Part shown: positions 7,409 to 15,285 of the stretch, one piece after another | Position numbering within the stretch: the first letter of the stretch is position 1 | Layout: each line of letters begins with the position of its first letter | Assembly (NCBI GenBank): GCA_035555435.1 | Contig: DATMGN010000055.1 | Coordinates: 1-30,510, forward strand | Origin: 73-13 sp035555435 | GTDB taxonomy: Bacteria > Actinomycetota > Actinomycetes > Actinomycetales > Microbacteriaceae | Length of the DNA stretch: 30,510 bases | Direction: 5' to 3' | Made by a program: the position numbers and the translations under genes | The notes under the pieces: model-generated | Database searches by the model: none | What the model was told of the DNA's origin: nothing | Seen by the model: only the letters and a program-made list of their open reading frames with translations

Positions 7409-8379
7409 CCGAACCCGCGGTCGCATCCGAGGCATGGCTTCGGGCCGCCTTCGACGCCGACGCGCGCGAGGACATCTTCGGCGACTACGAGCCCACCCCG
7501 GATGCGCCGCTGCTCATCCTGCTCGGCGGACAGCCCGCGGCCGGCAAGTCCCGCGCACAGGACTCGATCCTCGCCGCCCACCCGAACGCACAGCTCGTGC
7601 CGGTCACCGGCGACGAGCTGCGCGAGTACCACCCGGACTACGCCAGGCTGGCGACGACGGCGCCGCTGGAGATGCCGGCCGCCACCGCACCGGTCTCCGC
7701 AGGCTTGATCCATCTCGCCCTCGACCACGCGATCGAGCACCGCTACTCCGTGCTGCTGGAGGGCACCTTCCGAGACCCCGTCATGGTCACCGGCACCGCG
7801 GCCCGGTTCGCCGCCGCCGGCTACCGCGTCGAGGTCGTCGCCGTCGCCACCCCGGCACCCGTCTCGCGGCTGTCGGCCGAGCAGCGCGCGCTCGGCGACC
7901 GCGACGGCGCCTTCGGCCGATGGACCCCGCCGGAAGCACACGAGTCGGCGCTGGCCCGCTCACCCGACGTGGTCGACGCGCTCGAGAACTCCGAGGCCGT
8001 GACGCGGGTGCAGGTGCACTCACGCGAGCGACTCCTCTACGACAACACACGCACTCAGGACGGGACGTGGCGACAGACACCGGCCGCCGCGGAGGTGCTG
8101 CGGGCTGAGCAGACCCGCCGCCTCGAGCCCGCGGAGGCCGCCGACTGGCTCACACGCTACCAGGGCACATTCGAGATCGCGTCGACCCGCCGCGGTTACC
8201 TCGGAGACGCTACCGCTCCCGCTTACCGGCGACTTCAGACGGATGCTGCGAACCTCATCCCGATCGCCATCGCCGACTCTCTGGTCGACGCCGCTGCCTT
8301 GCGGCGCAGCCAGGATGCTCGGCAGGACCTCCTGCGACGGCTCCGCCTCGACGGACGCCGTCGCGCGCGAGGTGGCTGA
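7405..8379 (+). CDS. zeta-type kinase toxin
   Basis: A 324-residue P-loop kinase of the zeta/PezT family. Known members phosphorylate UDP-N-acetylglucosamine or related sugars and stop wall growth. Walker A is GGQPAAGKS at 41-49, followed by VTGDELREYHPDYARL with the expected catalytic D70 and R73, and by VLLEGTFRDPVMVTGTAARF, also typical. The C-terminal part (about 210-324) is helical and Arg-rich. The GTG start is fixed by the overlap with the preceding gene. As part of an integrated element it most likely kills or arrests cells that lose the element. A short relic of a second zeta gene is found at 15765-15823. Confidence 0.88.
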   Translation: MTEPAVASEAWLRAAFDADAREDIFGDYEPTPDAPLLILLGGQPAAGKSRAQDSILAAHPNAQLVPVTGDELREYHPDYARLATTAPLEMPAATAPVSAGLIHLALDHAIEHRYSVLLEGTFRDPVMVTGTAARFAAAGYRVEVVAVATPAPVSRLSAEQRALGDRDGAFGRWTPPEAHESALARSPDVVDALENSEAVTRVQVHSRERLLYDNTRTQDGTWRQTPAAAEVLRAEQTRRLEPAEAADWLTRYQGTFEIASTRRGYLGDATAPAYRRLQTDAANLIPIAIADSLVDAAALRRSQDARQDLLRRLRLDGRRRARGG

Positions 8380-8407
8380 CGCCGATCGGCAGCCGGGCGA
8401 CCACTCC

Positions 8408-8413
8408 TACAAT
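8408..8413 (+). promoter_or_regulatory. -10 box just before a GTG start
   Basis: TACAAT ends seven bases before GTG 8420. Transcription would begin on or next to the start codon, so the mRNA may be leaderless, a common arrangement in actinobacteria. No convincing -35 box is visible. Confidence 0.4.
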
Positions 8414-8419
8414 TGCACC

Positions 8420-8740
8420 GTGGACCCAGACCTGGATGACGAGGTCGCCCGCTCGCTCGCCCGCAAGGCGTTCGCCTACCACATGATGAGCATCGAGCTC
8501 GGGCCGATGTCCGGGGCCAGCATCCGCGACACGCTGCTCATGGTGTGGCAGGACGCAGGCAGCCCGCCCGGCGCCTTCACGCGTGCCGCGCGGGTCGCAG
8601 TGACCCTGGTCGAACGCATGGCCGAGTCGGACGAGGACGATCCCCTGCGCGAGCTTGGCGTCTCCCGCGAGCAGCAGATCGCCATCGCCCGGCAGTCGGC
8701 GGCGTTCCTGACGACGCTCGCACACGAACTCGAGGGATAG
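8420..8740 (+). CDS. small helical protein downstream of zeta
   Basis: A 106-residue soluble protein, nearly all helix and acidic (VDPDLDDEVARSLARKAF, then MMSIELGPMSGASIRDTL, and ELGVSREQQIAIARQ). I recognise no family. GTG 8420 is chosen because a TACAAT box stands right before it; the frame is open further upstream, but that overlaps the zeta gene. It ends ten bases before a strong hairpin shared with the convergent lipoprotein gene. Confidence 0.6.
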   Translation: MDPDLDDEVARSLARKAFAYHMMSIELGPMSGASIRDTLLMVWQDAGSPPGAFTRAARVAVTLVERMAESDEDDPLRELGVSREQQIAIARQSAAFLTTLAHELEG

Positions 8741-8749
8741 CGGTGCCGG

Positions 8750-8772
8750 GAGCCGGCGCGCTGCGCCGGTTC
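8750..8772. terminator. bidirectional terminator hairpin
   Basis: GAGCCGGCGC and GCGCCGGTTC pair over ten bases (one G-U) with a three-base loop between two convergent genes. It overlaps the stop codon of the minus-strand lipoprotein. No T-run follows, as is common in GC-rich genomes. Confidence 0.6.
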
Positions 8773-9187
8773 AGGACATCTCGAGCGTCAGGTCCTCGTA
8801 GTGGAAGGGCCCCGGGCATGAGCTGATCGGATTGTCCGGCGCCGTGCGAACCTCGAGACGCTCGTCGACCAGCGCCGTCCCGTCGCTCACAGTCACGACG
8901 ACACGAGCGATAGTCGGTGGATTGATCGAGTCTGCGCTTCGGTAGGGCTGCGCCTGCGGGATCTCGAGTCGACCGTCACCGTCGATCGCGACCTCGGCCG
9001 GGGTGCAGCCGTCATCGAGGCATGCCGACAAGATCGCGCCATCCGGCAGCGCCCCCACGATCTTCACCGCGATCGGATCGGTGTTGATGTAGCCGACCGT
9101 CGTGCATGCGCAGCCGGACAGCGCCACCGGCAGGGCCGGCAGCAACGCGACCGCGACCCCGAGACGGAGCAGTCGCGGTGCCTTCAT
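8771..9187 (-). CDS. lipoprotein, family unknown
   Basis: A 138-residue lipoprotein: a lipid signal MKAPRLLRLGVAVALLPALP with lipobox ALSGC, then a mostly beta mature part with several further cysteines (CACTTVG, SACLDDGCTP and SSCPGPF). It resembles small hypothetical lipoproteins of actinobacteria but not the three paralogous lipoproteins of this region, since it lacks their PPSL and CPQ signatures. It is last in the minus-strand cargo block, 71 bases after lipoprotein 1, and ends in a hairpin. ATG 9187 directly begins the signal; the longer frame has no signal. Confidence 0.7.
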   Translation of the reverse strand: MKAPRLLRLGVAVALLPALPVALSGCACTTVGYINTDPIAVKIVGALPDGAILSACLDDGCTPAEVAIDGDGRLEIPQAQPYRSADSINPPTIARVVVTVSDGTALVDERLEVRTAPDNPISSCPGPFHYEDLTLEMS

Positions 9188-9258
9188 GGTCAAGATGCTA
9201 AGCCGGAGGCTTGAGGCCATCGTCCTGGCGCGCGGCCCGCGACATCGCCGAGGTCGCA

Positions 9259-9903
9259 CTATGTCCCATAGATACTCTCCGGGGTCTGCGGGCAGTTCGC
9301 AAAAACTCTCTTCATGTCGGCCTCTGCGATGGCGATGTCCTCAAACGGCGACCATCCCGCGTTCGTCTGGATGAACACGGCCAAGCTGGGCGGGTCGGGC
9401 TCGACGCTGTATCCCTCCCTCTCAAGACAGGTCACGAGCTCACCCGTCCGGTATTCGTAGAGCCTGGTCAACGCATCGGTCGACAGCGGGGTCATGTACT
9501 TGGGTTGCGTGGGGTACTTCAACTCGCACGTATAGATCGCCAGGTTCAAAGACTGGCGAAGAGTGGGATCTTCGATCGGCGGGTAGCGGATCCCCTGTCC
9601 ATCGGCCGTATCCGTGGCATCGAATCCCGCTTCTTGGAGGCACGTGATCTGCGTCGGTGCCCACTCGCTGAGGGTGATGAGCCGGACGAGTTCCACCTTG
9701 GGGGGATCAACGATCCCGAGCTGGCCCGCGAGAGCAGTCGCAGTCTCATCCAGATAGGCGCGTGTGGCGGAATCCACTTCCTGCGAGCTCGATTCGCTCG
9801 AGTCCGGTGGGTCCAGAGGGTCACGCTGAGGCGCGCACGCAGTGATGGTGAGCGCCGCCGTGCTCACCATCACCGCGACCAGTGCCGTTCGAAGAGCCTT
9901 CAC
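9259..9903 (-). CDS. cargo lipoprotein 1 (paired with peptide 1)
   Basis: A 214-residue lipoprotein. The signal MKALRTALVAVMVSTAALTI ends at lipobox C in TITAC, followed by a Ser/Pro/Asp-rich linker. The mature domain shares a pattern with the lipoproteins at 13894 and 14737: CLQEAGFDA, a middle Cys in YTCELKYP, LYEYRTGELVTCLEREGY followed by PPSL, and a final CPQ. These four cysteines could form two disulfides. The GTG start overlaps the stop of peptide 1 (GTGA), so the two proteins are made together. I infer a surface partner of that peptide, perhaps self-protection; an accessory or receptor role is also possible. Confidence 0.8.
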   Translation of the reverse strand: MKALRTALVAVMVSTAALTITACAPQRDPLDPPDSSESSSQEVDSATRAYLDETATALAGQLGIVDPPKVELVRLITLSEWAPTQITCLQEAGFDATDTADGQGIRYPPIEDPTLRQSLNLAIYTCELKYPTQPKYMTPLSTDALTRLYEYRTGELVTCLEREGYSVEPDPPSLAVFIQTNAGWSPFEDIAIAEADMKRVFANCPQTPESIYGT

Positions 9904-10277
9904 GAATGGCAGACCGCGTTCCCGTAGGTGATGTCGCCACCGATTCCGGTGAGGAACACCCGCCAGTAGTAGACGGTCGAGTAGCTGGTGAGCGACCACC
10001 TCGTCTGCGAGGTGCTGCCGTTGTTCCAGTGGTCCAGCACGATGTAGTTGGCCTCGTGGTTGATCCCGCCGGTTGACGTCGACTGCACCTGCACGTGTGG
10101 CACCGAGCCGGAACAGACCTTGTTGTAGCCGTCGATCTGCGAAGCAGCCGAGGCTGCGACCGCCGGCACGACGGCCGCCGCCAGACCGACCGCGAGTGCG
10201 GCCGCGATCACCCGTGTCTTGCCCATGCGCTTCGTCGACCCTGGCTCGACAGCCGATCGTGGGCTTCGTCTCAGCAT
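9900..10277 (-). CDS. secreted two-cysteine peptide 1
   Basis: A 125-residue preprotein. A basic start and a Sec signal (TRVIAAALAVGLAAAVV ending near ASAAS) are followed by a mature part of about 80 residues. It has one Cys near its start (YNKVCSG) and one near its end (NAVCHS), so a single disulfide would close the peptide. Between them lie VQVQSTSTGGINHEANY and several Trp/Tyr residues. Peptide 3 has the comparable VVSVSTSTINADHYN. ATG 10277 is preceded by AAGGAGG at ideal distance. A sigma-regulon motif lies 37 bases upstream. No known bacteriocin family is recognised; an antagonistic or signalling peptide is inferred from size, export and neighbours. Confidence 0.75.
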   Translation of the reverse strand: MLRRSPRSAVEPGSTKRMGKTRVIAAALAVGLAAAVVPAVAASAASQIDGYNKVCSGSVPHVQVQSTSTGGINHEANYIVLDHWNNGSTSQTRWSLTSYSTVYYWRVFLTGIGGDITYGNAVCHS

Positions 10278-10313
10278 GATGTCCTCCTTCATTCGACTGC
10301 CCTTGACTGTTCT

Positions 10314-10339
10314 GTTTGCCGAGTCGGCGAATCCTTACA
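10314..10339 (-). promoter_or_regulatory. ECF-type promoter, copy B (peptide 1)
   Basis: On the minus strand TGTAAGGATTCG-N9-CAAAC, spanning 26 bases. It matches the copy before the sigma gene at 23 of 26 positions or better and lies 37 bases before ATG 10277. It separates peptide 1 from the exporter operon, giving the peptide-lipoprotein pair its own promoter. Confidence 0.7.
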
Positions 10340-10418
10340 AGATCTCGACCTAGGGAGACGCGTGCCGAAGATGATCCCGATTGATCCGTATGCAGCGATC
10401 CGGCGCGGTGCACTGTCT

Positions 10419-11528
10419 CTAGGGCACCCGCAGCTCACGGATCGGATCACGTCGTGCCGCGATGACGGCGGGGATTAAGGCCGCAACGACGCTCACGGCG
10501 ATCGCTAGAACGCCGATTGCGGCGGTGAAGGCCAAGCCGGGAAGCGGATCGCCGCTGAACGCCAGCACCATGCTCGCGACGCCAGAACCGAATACAGCAC
10601 CGAGGATCGCGAGTGCGAGAGTTTGGGTGAGGAGGATGCTCACGATCAGTCCGCGGGTGGCGCCGAGGGCTCGGCGTCGACCGAAGTCCTTGCGGCGCAG
10701 CGTGACGAGCCCGGTCAGGATAGCCGCGACGAGTAGCCCGCTGACGGCGAGGATCAGCAGCACCAAACCACGTCCGAAGGCGCCGAGCTGGCCCTGCACA
10801 AGGGCCCGCAGCTGTGCCAGGGCCTCGCTCGTGGTGATCGTGATCTTGGTCGGGTCGTCGACGGCGAGCAAGGACTGTACCGCTGACGCAACCGCAGCGA
10901 CGAGGTCCGGCCGCTCGGCCACCACGACGAGCACGGCGACGGGTTCCGGCTCGACCGGTGCCCGTGGCACGAACAGGGCGGGCTCGAGAAACCCGAGCCA
11001 GTCTGGAATGTCCATTTGCCCGGCGACGGGGTAGTTCGCGCCGCTCTGGTTGGTGACGGAGCCGGCGTGGTCGACGAGACCGAGTTGCCCGAGCGACAGG
11101 GCGGTTCCCCAGGCAGTCGAACCCGGTAGCGCGGACGACTCGGGGATTCCGATCGACGTCAGGTGCGCGCCATAGGCGAAGCGAGCCGCGACCTTCGTTC
11201 CGTCCGGGATCAGCGTGTTGGTCACGTCGAAGGCGGGTCCGAACGCGGCGACCCATTCGATGCCGTCCACGGTCCTCAGCCGCGTCACGACCGAGCTTGT
11301 CAGCCCGGCGGCGGGTTCGGCGCGCACGATGATCGTCCGGGTTCCGGCGGAGTCGATCGAGCCGAGGACAGCCTGCTCCGCGCCGACGGTGCGGCCGGTG
11401 GTCAGCAGGACGGTTGCGCACAGCCCGGCGACCATGATGATGGTCGCGATGGAGGCGATCGGGCTCGACGCCGCGGCAGCAAGCGCCTCGCGGATGACGC
11501 CGCCGAGTCGGCGGAATCCGGCGCTCAT
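10419..11528 (-). CDS. FtsX/MacB-like ABC permease
   Basis: A 369-residue permease with the FtsX/MacB layout: one membrane segment near the start (SPIASIATIIMVAGLCATVL), a large extracytoplasmic domain at about 45-240, then three segments (GLVLLILAVSGLLVAAILTGL, ALAILGAVFGSGVASMVLAF and GVLAIAVSVVAALIPAVIAA), with the cytoplasmic RRKDFGRRRALGATRG loop typical of the family. The start at 11528 overlaps the ATPase stop (ATGA). With the ATPase and adaptor it would form a tripartite machine that moves or extrudes substrates at the outer face of the membrane rather than importing them. The likely substrates or targets are the secreted peptides encoded around it. Confidence 0.88.
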   Translation of the reverse strand: MSAGFRRLGGVIREALAAAASSPIASIATIIMVAGLCATVLLTTGRTVGAEQAVLGSIDSAGTRTIIVRAEPAAGLTSSVVTRLRTVDGIEWVAAFGPAFDVTNTLIPDGTKVAARFAYGAHLTSIGIPESSALPGSTAWGTALSLGQLGLVDHAGSVTNQSGANYPVAGQMDIPDWLGFLEPALFVPRAPVEPEPVAVLVVVAERPDLVAAVASAVQSLLAVDDPTKITITTSEALAQLRALVQGQLGAFGRGLVLLILAVSGLLVAAILTGLVTLRRKDFGRRRALGATRGLIVSILLTQTLALAILGAVFGSGVASMVLAFSGDPLPGLAFTAAIGVLAIAVSVVAALIPAVIAARRDPIRELRVP

Positions 11529-12166
11529 AGGGTGATGCTCCGGTCGCATCGTTGGACCAGAACCGGGTCGTGCGTCACGACGATCACCGTCGCACCGCTG
11601 TCGGCGTGCTCGTGGAACGCGTCGACGACGACATCCGAGGATGCTGGATCCAGGTTCCCCGTCGGTTCGTCAGCGAGCAAGATCCGGGGTGTACCCAGCA
11701 GTGCCCGGCACAGCGCGATGCGCTGCGCTTGCCCTCCGGATACCTGGCCAGGCTTCGCCTCGGACCGCAGCTGAACGCCGAACCGTTCGAGAAGGCCCTC
11801 GGCGACAGGCACGGCCTCCGAGCGCGACTCGCCCCGATACAGCGCGGTCTCCAGCACGTTATCTAGCACCGTGCGCGTGGCGTCGAGAGCCGCGTCCTGG
11901 AACACGAAGCCGAACTGCTGCGCCCGGAGCCTCGCCCTTGCCCGGTCGGGGAGGGATTGCACCGGCTCGCCGTCGAGGAGTACCTGCCCCGCCGCAGGTG
12001 CGAGCATCAGTCCCAGCAGATACAGAAGGGTCGATTTCCCCCGACCGGAGGGGCCGGTGATCGCCACGACCTCCCCGGCGTCGAACGACGCCGACCACTG
12101 GTCCAGCAGCGGTACGGTCGACTCGTAGCCGAACGTGAGATCCCGTGCATCGAGGAGTGCCGGCAT
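11525..12166 (-). CDS. MacB/LolD-type ABC ATPase
   Basis: A 213-residue ABC ATPase with every motif: Walker A GPSGRGKST (38-46), Q-loop FVFQD, signature VSGGQAQRIALCRALL, Walker B ILLADEPTGNLD and the switch histidine VTHDP. The size and the EPTGNLD form are typical of the MacB/LolD/FtsE group that energises FtsX-like permeases. It begins five bases after the adaptor stop and overlaps the permease start by four, so all three are one transcription and translation unit. Confidence 0.92.
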   Translation of the reverse strand: MPALLDARDLTFGYESTVPLLDQWSASFDAGEVVAITGPSGRGKSTLLYLLGLMLAPAAGQVLLDGEPVQSLPDRARARLRAQQFGFVFQDAALDATRTVLDNVLETALYRGESRSEAVPVAEGLLERFGVQLRSEAKPGQVSGGQAQRIALCRALLGTPRILLADEPTGNLDPASSDVVVDAFHEHADSGATVIVVTHDPVLVQRCDRSITL

Positions 12167-12170
12167 GGGG

Positions 12171-13280
12171 TCAGCCTCCGCTTGCCGGCACGCGCACGCG
12201 CAGGCCCGCGCTGACTCCCTCGATGACGGACATGCCTCGGGCGCTCGTCACGACGGTGACTCGGTGCTCTGTGCCGTCCTCCTCGAGCACAGCGATCGTG
12301 CCGTCGGCGCGGGAGACCAGCGCGGCGCTCGGCACGGTCAGTCCCGTCACCGTCTCGATGGTCACGACTTGTGAGCGAAGCAGCGATTGTTCGGTGACGG
12401 AGATTGTGCCGCACTCGGTTCCGCATACCGGCGCGCCGTCGGCGCCGCCGAGGATCACGTCGATCGTCCCGCCCTGTTGTTGCGCAACCCGGTCGACGAC
12501 GAACCCTTCCCAGGCTTGCCCGTCGGGTCCGGTGACCTCGACGCGCGTCCCATCGGGCATCATCGCGGACTGGGAGTCGGTTACCGGCACCCGGAACGTC
12601 GGGGCCGGCGGAAGGCCCGAGATGACGGGGTCGCTAGCGCCGAGTGACGCGCCGCGCACCACCTTGTCCACATCGAGCGAGATCCGCGTCGGCAGCGACG
12701 GCACGAATACCAGGTCGCCCGCCTGCACAACACCGTCGTCATCGACGCCGAGGCTCTCCTGCCACGCCTCGACGGCCGCCTGTGTCAGCCAACCGAAATC
12801 ACCCGAGACATCGCCCCTGTAGAAGCCGAGCTGGGTCAGCATCGCCTGGAGTTGTGCCACATCAGCCCCGGCCGTGTTTCTGGAGAGGGTTCGGAACGCG
12901 GGCACATCTCCCTGCGCGATCACTACGGGACGCAGGTTGACCGCGTAGAGCACCGAGCCCACACCGACCTCCTGGCCGGCCGTGACCGAGACCGAGGTGA
13001 CGGTGCCGCTCGCAAGGTTCGCAGCAATCGGGATCGGCTTCCACTCGGCCACGGTGTTCAGGTTGATGCTCGATCCGACCTCACCGCGAACGACTTCCGC
13101 CGTCGTGAACGGCGTCGAATCCAGTACGTCGGGCGGAGGCGCGAAGACCGTGCTGCCCGCCCAGCCGACAGCTGCGCCAGCGGCTAAGAGAATGACACCG
13201 CCGAGCACGCCACCGACCCACCAGCGGGCGCGAGATTTCGAACGACCTGATGACGAGTTCATGCGCCCCCTCTCGGCCAT
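12171..13280 (-). CDS. membrane-fusion adaptor with peptidoglycan-binding domain
   Basis: A 369-residue protein with one N-terminal membrane segment (WWVGGVLGGVILLAAGAAVG). An adaptor-type lipoyl/beta-barrel region has NLASGTVTSVSVTAGQEVGV near 90-110. It is interrupted by a PG_binding_1 domain at about 135-185 (GADVAQLQAMLTQLGFYRG, then WLTQAAVEAWQESLGVDDDG). It ends with the beta domains usual in HlyD/MacA-like proteins. Adaptors with an inserted wall-binding domain are known from Gram-positive MacB-like systems and could hold the pump to the wall. Two starts each have a good ribosome site, ATG 13280 and ATG 13262. A 265-base gap with a strong hairpin separates it from peptide 2, so it probably has its own promoter. 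Confidence 0.85.
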   Translation of the reverse strand: MAERGRMNSSSGRSKSRARWWVGGVLGGVILLAAGAAVGWAGSTVFAPPPDVLDSTPFTTAEVVRGEVGSSINLNTVAEWKPIPIAANLASGTVTSVSVTAGQEVGVGSVLYAVNLRPVVIAQGDVPAFRTLSRNTAGADVAQLQAMLTQLGFYRGDVSGDFGWLTQAAVEAWQESLGVDDDGVVQAGDLVFVPSLPTRISLDVDKVVRGASLGASDPVISGLPPAPTFRVPVTDSQSAMMPDGTRVEVTGPDGQAWEGFVVDRVAQQQGGTIDVILGGADGAPVCGTECGTISVTEQSLLRSQVVTIETVTGLTVPSAALVSRADGTIAVLEEDGTEHRVTVVTSARGMSVIEGVSAGLRVRVPASGG

Positions 13281-13447
13281 ACCGATCCTTCCATCGAACG
13301 TGGTTCCGCCGAACTCCTGCTCCGCTTGGAGCTCGAGAAGCGGCCCTGTGATCGGGTGCAGCGGGCACTACCGAAGCGTCGTTGGCTCTCAAGAAACAAT
13401 AGAAAGGTCCTCCGAGGACTGCAGCGCGCTGAAGACGGACGCGGGTG

Positions 13448-13499
13448 CCACAGGCATCACCGCAACCGCGTGCGTCGCGGTGATGCCTGCCGCCTGTGG
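13448..13499. terminator. strong hairpin between peptide 2 and the exporter
   Basis: GGCATCACCGC (13453-13463) pairs perfectly with GCGGTGATGCC (13477-13487), extended by CCACA/TGTGG at the ends. It lies after the peptide 2 stop on the minus strand and about 170 bases before the adaptor start. A transcription terminator or mRNA stabiliser is likely; no T-run is seen. The rest of 13281-13545 holds no convincing gene and must contain the exporter promoter. Confidence 0.6.
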
Positions 13500-13545
13500 T
13501 CGCGAATCGCGCGACGCCTTCCTCGACTCCAGGTGATGCTCCCCG

Positions 13546-13848
13546 TCAGGTGCAGTAGGGGGTCGGGCCGCTACTGAAGGAGTAGATGGTGGCCGCGGTC
13601 CAGTTGGCGTCGGTGTAGTTCGAGACGCTGTAGTGGACAGCGGTGTCGGACCAGCTCCAGATCTGCGAGCCGATCCAGTGCGTCAGATCCGCGCCGGTCG
13701 CGGAAGACGTGAGCGAGACCGCAGACGCTCCACCCGGGCAGTGCTTGTGCCCGCTTCCGCTCGCCATGGCGAAGGCCGGCGCGGCCAGGCCGAGCCCGAT
13801 TGCCAATCCCAGTGAGGCTCCGATCAGGAGCCGATTCCTCTTTCTCAT
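13546..13848 (-). CDS. secreted two-cysteine peptide 2
   Basis: A 100-residue preprotein. The Sec signal (MRKRNRLLIGASLGLAIGLG, cleaved near APAFA) leaves a mature peptide of about 73 residues. It has one Cys near the front (GHKHCPGG) and one as the last but one residue (TPYCT), so one disulfide would join the ends, as in peptides 1 and 3. The middle is rich in Ser, Thr, Trp and Tyr (WIGSQIWSWSD, YSVSNYTDANW). The ribosome site is GAAGGGTGG. It follows lipoprotein 2 by 45 bases, the reverse of the order in the other two pairs, and has no sigma-regulon motif of its own, so it is probably read from upstream. Function unknown; an antagonistic peptide is inferred. Confidence 0.75.
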   Translation of the reverse strand: MRKRNRLLIGASLGLAIGLGLAAPAFAMASGSGHKHCPGGASAVSLTSSATGADLTHWIGSQIWSWSDTAVHYSVSNYTDANWTAATIYSFSSGPTPYCT

Positions 13849-13893
13849 GGTTCCACCCTTCCTTTCGTGATTCTGCGGATGGGCCGACAGCGC

Positions 13894-14556
13894 CTACTCG
13901 TAAAGATCCGTCGGGTACTGCGGGCAGGCGGCGCTGATTTCTTGCCATTGATCGTTGGACTTGACCTGATTCTGAACATCGCCGTAGATGTTCCACGCGT
14001 CCGGGCTTCCATGCTTTTCGAGGAACACCTCAAGACTCGGCGGTTCCGGCACCGCGATGCCGAAGGATTCAAGACATGGCGTGAGGACCGCCTTCGAGTA
14101 GTCGTAGATGCGACGCAGCTGCTCGTCGTTGAGCGGTCCCTGGAACTTCGGGTCGATCGGGTATCGGATCTTGCACGTGTAGAGCGCGACCGCGTAAGCC
14201 TCGCCTTGCTCAGCTGTATCGAAGAAGACGGACCCATCAGGTTGGGCCACGGCGTCGAACCCTTCGCCGTTCAGGCATTCAGCGATAGTCGTCGCCCACT
14301 CGGGCGGCGCGACCGTGCGGACTAGGTCCGCTTCGGGACGCACCGCCCCGGGGTATCGAGCAGAGACTTGAGCCCACGCAGCATCCGCCACCTCGCTCAG
14401 AGAAGACTCCGAAGTCGAAGGCGCAGGTGGCTCGCTTCCCGGCGCGCTGCACGCCGTCAGGAGGAACGCTGCTGCCGCCCCGGCGCATGCCGCTGCCTGG
14501 CCTCGGCGCAAGGCGGAGCGCCACCTAGAGCGCAGTTGGACAACTCGACTTGCCAT
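13894..14556 (-). CDS. cargo lipoprotein 2 (paired with peptide 2)
   Basis: A 220-residue lipoprotein: an Arg-rich start, a hydrophobic segment (AAACAGAAAAFL) and lipobox LLTAC, a Ser/Pro linker, then the same domain as in lipoproteins 1 and 3. Matching landmarks are CLNGEGFDAV, LYTCKIRYPIDPKF, LRRIYDYSKAVLTPCLESFG followed by EPPSL, and CPQYP near the end. It is closest to lipoprotein 1 (shared YTC-x-YP-PK core). ATG 14556 is preceded by GGAAGG. It lies 180 bases after lipoprotein 3 and 45 bases before peptide 2. A binding or protective partner of peptide 2 is an inference from the repeated pairing. Confidence 0.8.
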   Translation of the reverse strand: MASRVVQLRSRWRSALRRGQAAACAGAAAAFLLTACSAPGSEPPAPSTSESSLSEVADAAWAQVSARYPGAVRPEADLVRTVAPPEWATTIAECLNGEGFDAVAQPDGSVFFDTAEQGEAYAVALYTCKIRYPIDPKFQGPLNDEQLRRIYDYSKAVLTPCLESFGIAVPEPPSLEVFLEKHGSPDAWNIYGDVQNQVKSNDQWQEISAACPQYPTDLYE

Positions 14557-14736
14557 CAAGCACCTTCCATAGCTGGGTGGGGCCGTCGCCGCCGGACGGG
14601 TCTCTGGCGATCCGCTTCGCGCTTCGCAGAACGGAGTCTCCTCGCTCCTTGCACGGCACGCGACCGTTGCTGCGGGGTCCTACGAACACCCGCTAGCCGA
14701 CCGCGAAGGGAGAACCTCAACTTCATTGGTTGCGAC

Positions 14737-15285
14737 TCACAACTGCGGCTGCGGGCACACCTCGAGGATGTGGCGCCAGTCAGGTTCAGAGATGTCGAGC
14801 GGTAGCTCGGAGTAAGGGGTCCATTGGCCGCGACCGTCGATATACGCCTGAAGAGTTGGCGGCTCGCTGAACCCCTGGTAACCCTCGCGGCGCAGACACT
14901 CCAAGGTGTCCAACTGCATTCCATACGCCGTGCGAAGCATCTCGTCGGACAACTTTCGCTGAGGCACGCTGGTGCCGACCAGTTCGCGGCACTCCTGCAC
15001 GGCAGCCTGGAACTGCTCGATCTGGGCTGATGGCCCTTCCCAGCTCACACCGAAGTCCTCGCCAACGGCTACGTCCCATCCTTTGTCATTGAGGCACCTG
15101 GCCTGAGCGCGCGCCTCATCCTCGCGATTTGCGGGAGCCGATCCTGGTGCCGTGGACGGGCTGCTGCATCCCGCCAGCGCAACCGCGAATACAGCAGACG
15201 CGAGGCCAAGGAGCCAGCGGGGCGCAAGCAGGCCCGCTCCATGCTGTGGGCGGGCTCGAGTGGTCCCCCGTCTAGCCGCACTCAC
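14737..15285 (-). CDS. cargo lipoprotein 3 (paired with peptide 3)
   Basis: A 182-residue lipoprotein: signal segment WLLGLASAVFAVA with lipobox ALAGC, a short Ser/Pro/Ala linker, then the shared domain: CLNDKGWDV, VQECRELV, LDTLECLRREGYQ followed by SEPPTL, and a terminal CPQPQL. It is shorter than its paralogues, having lost the YP-PK stretch and the last residues. The GTG start overlaps the last 14 bases of peptide 3, so the two are translationally coupled. Its role is inferred as for the other two lipoproteins. The 180 bases that follow, to lipoprotein 2, hold no gene I can support. Confidence 0.78.
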   Translation of the reverse strand: MSAARRGTTRARPQHGAGLLAPRWLLGLASAVFAVALAGCSSPSTAPGSAPANREDEARAQARCLNDKGWDVAVGEDFGVSWEGPSAQIEQFQAAVQECRELVGTSVPQRKLSDEMLRTAYGMQLDTLECLRREGYQGFSEPPTLQAYIDGRGQWTPYSELPLDISEPDWRHILEVCPQPQL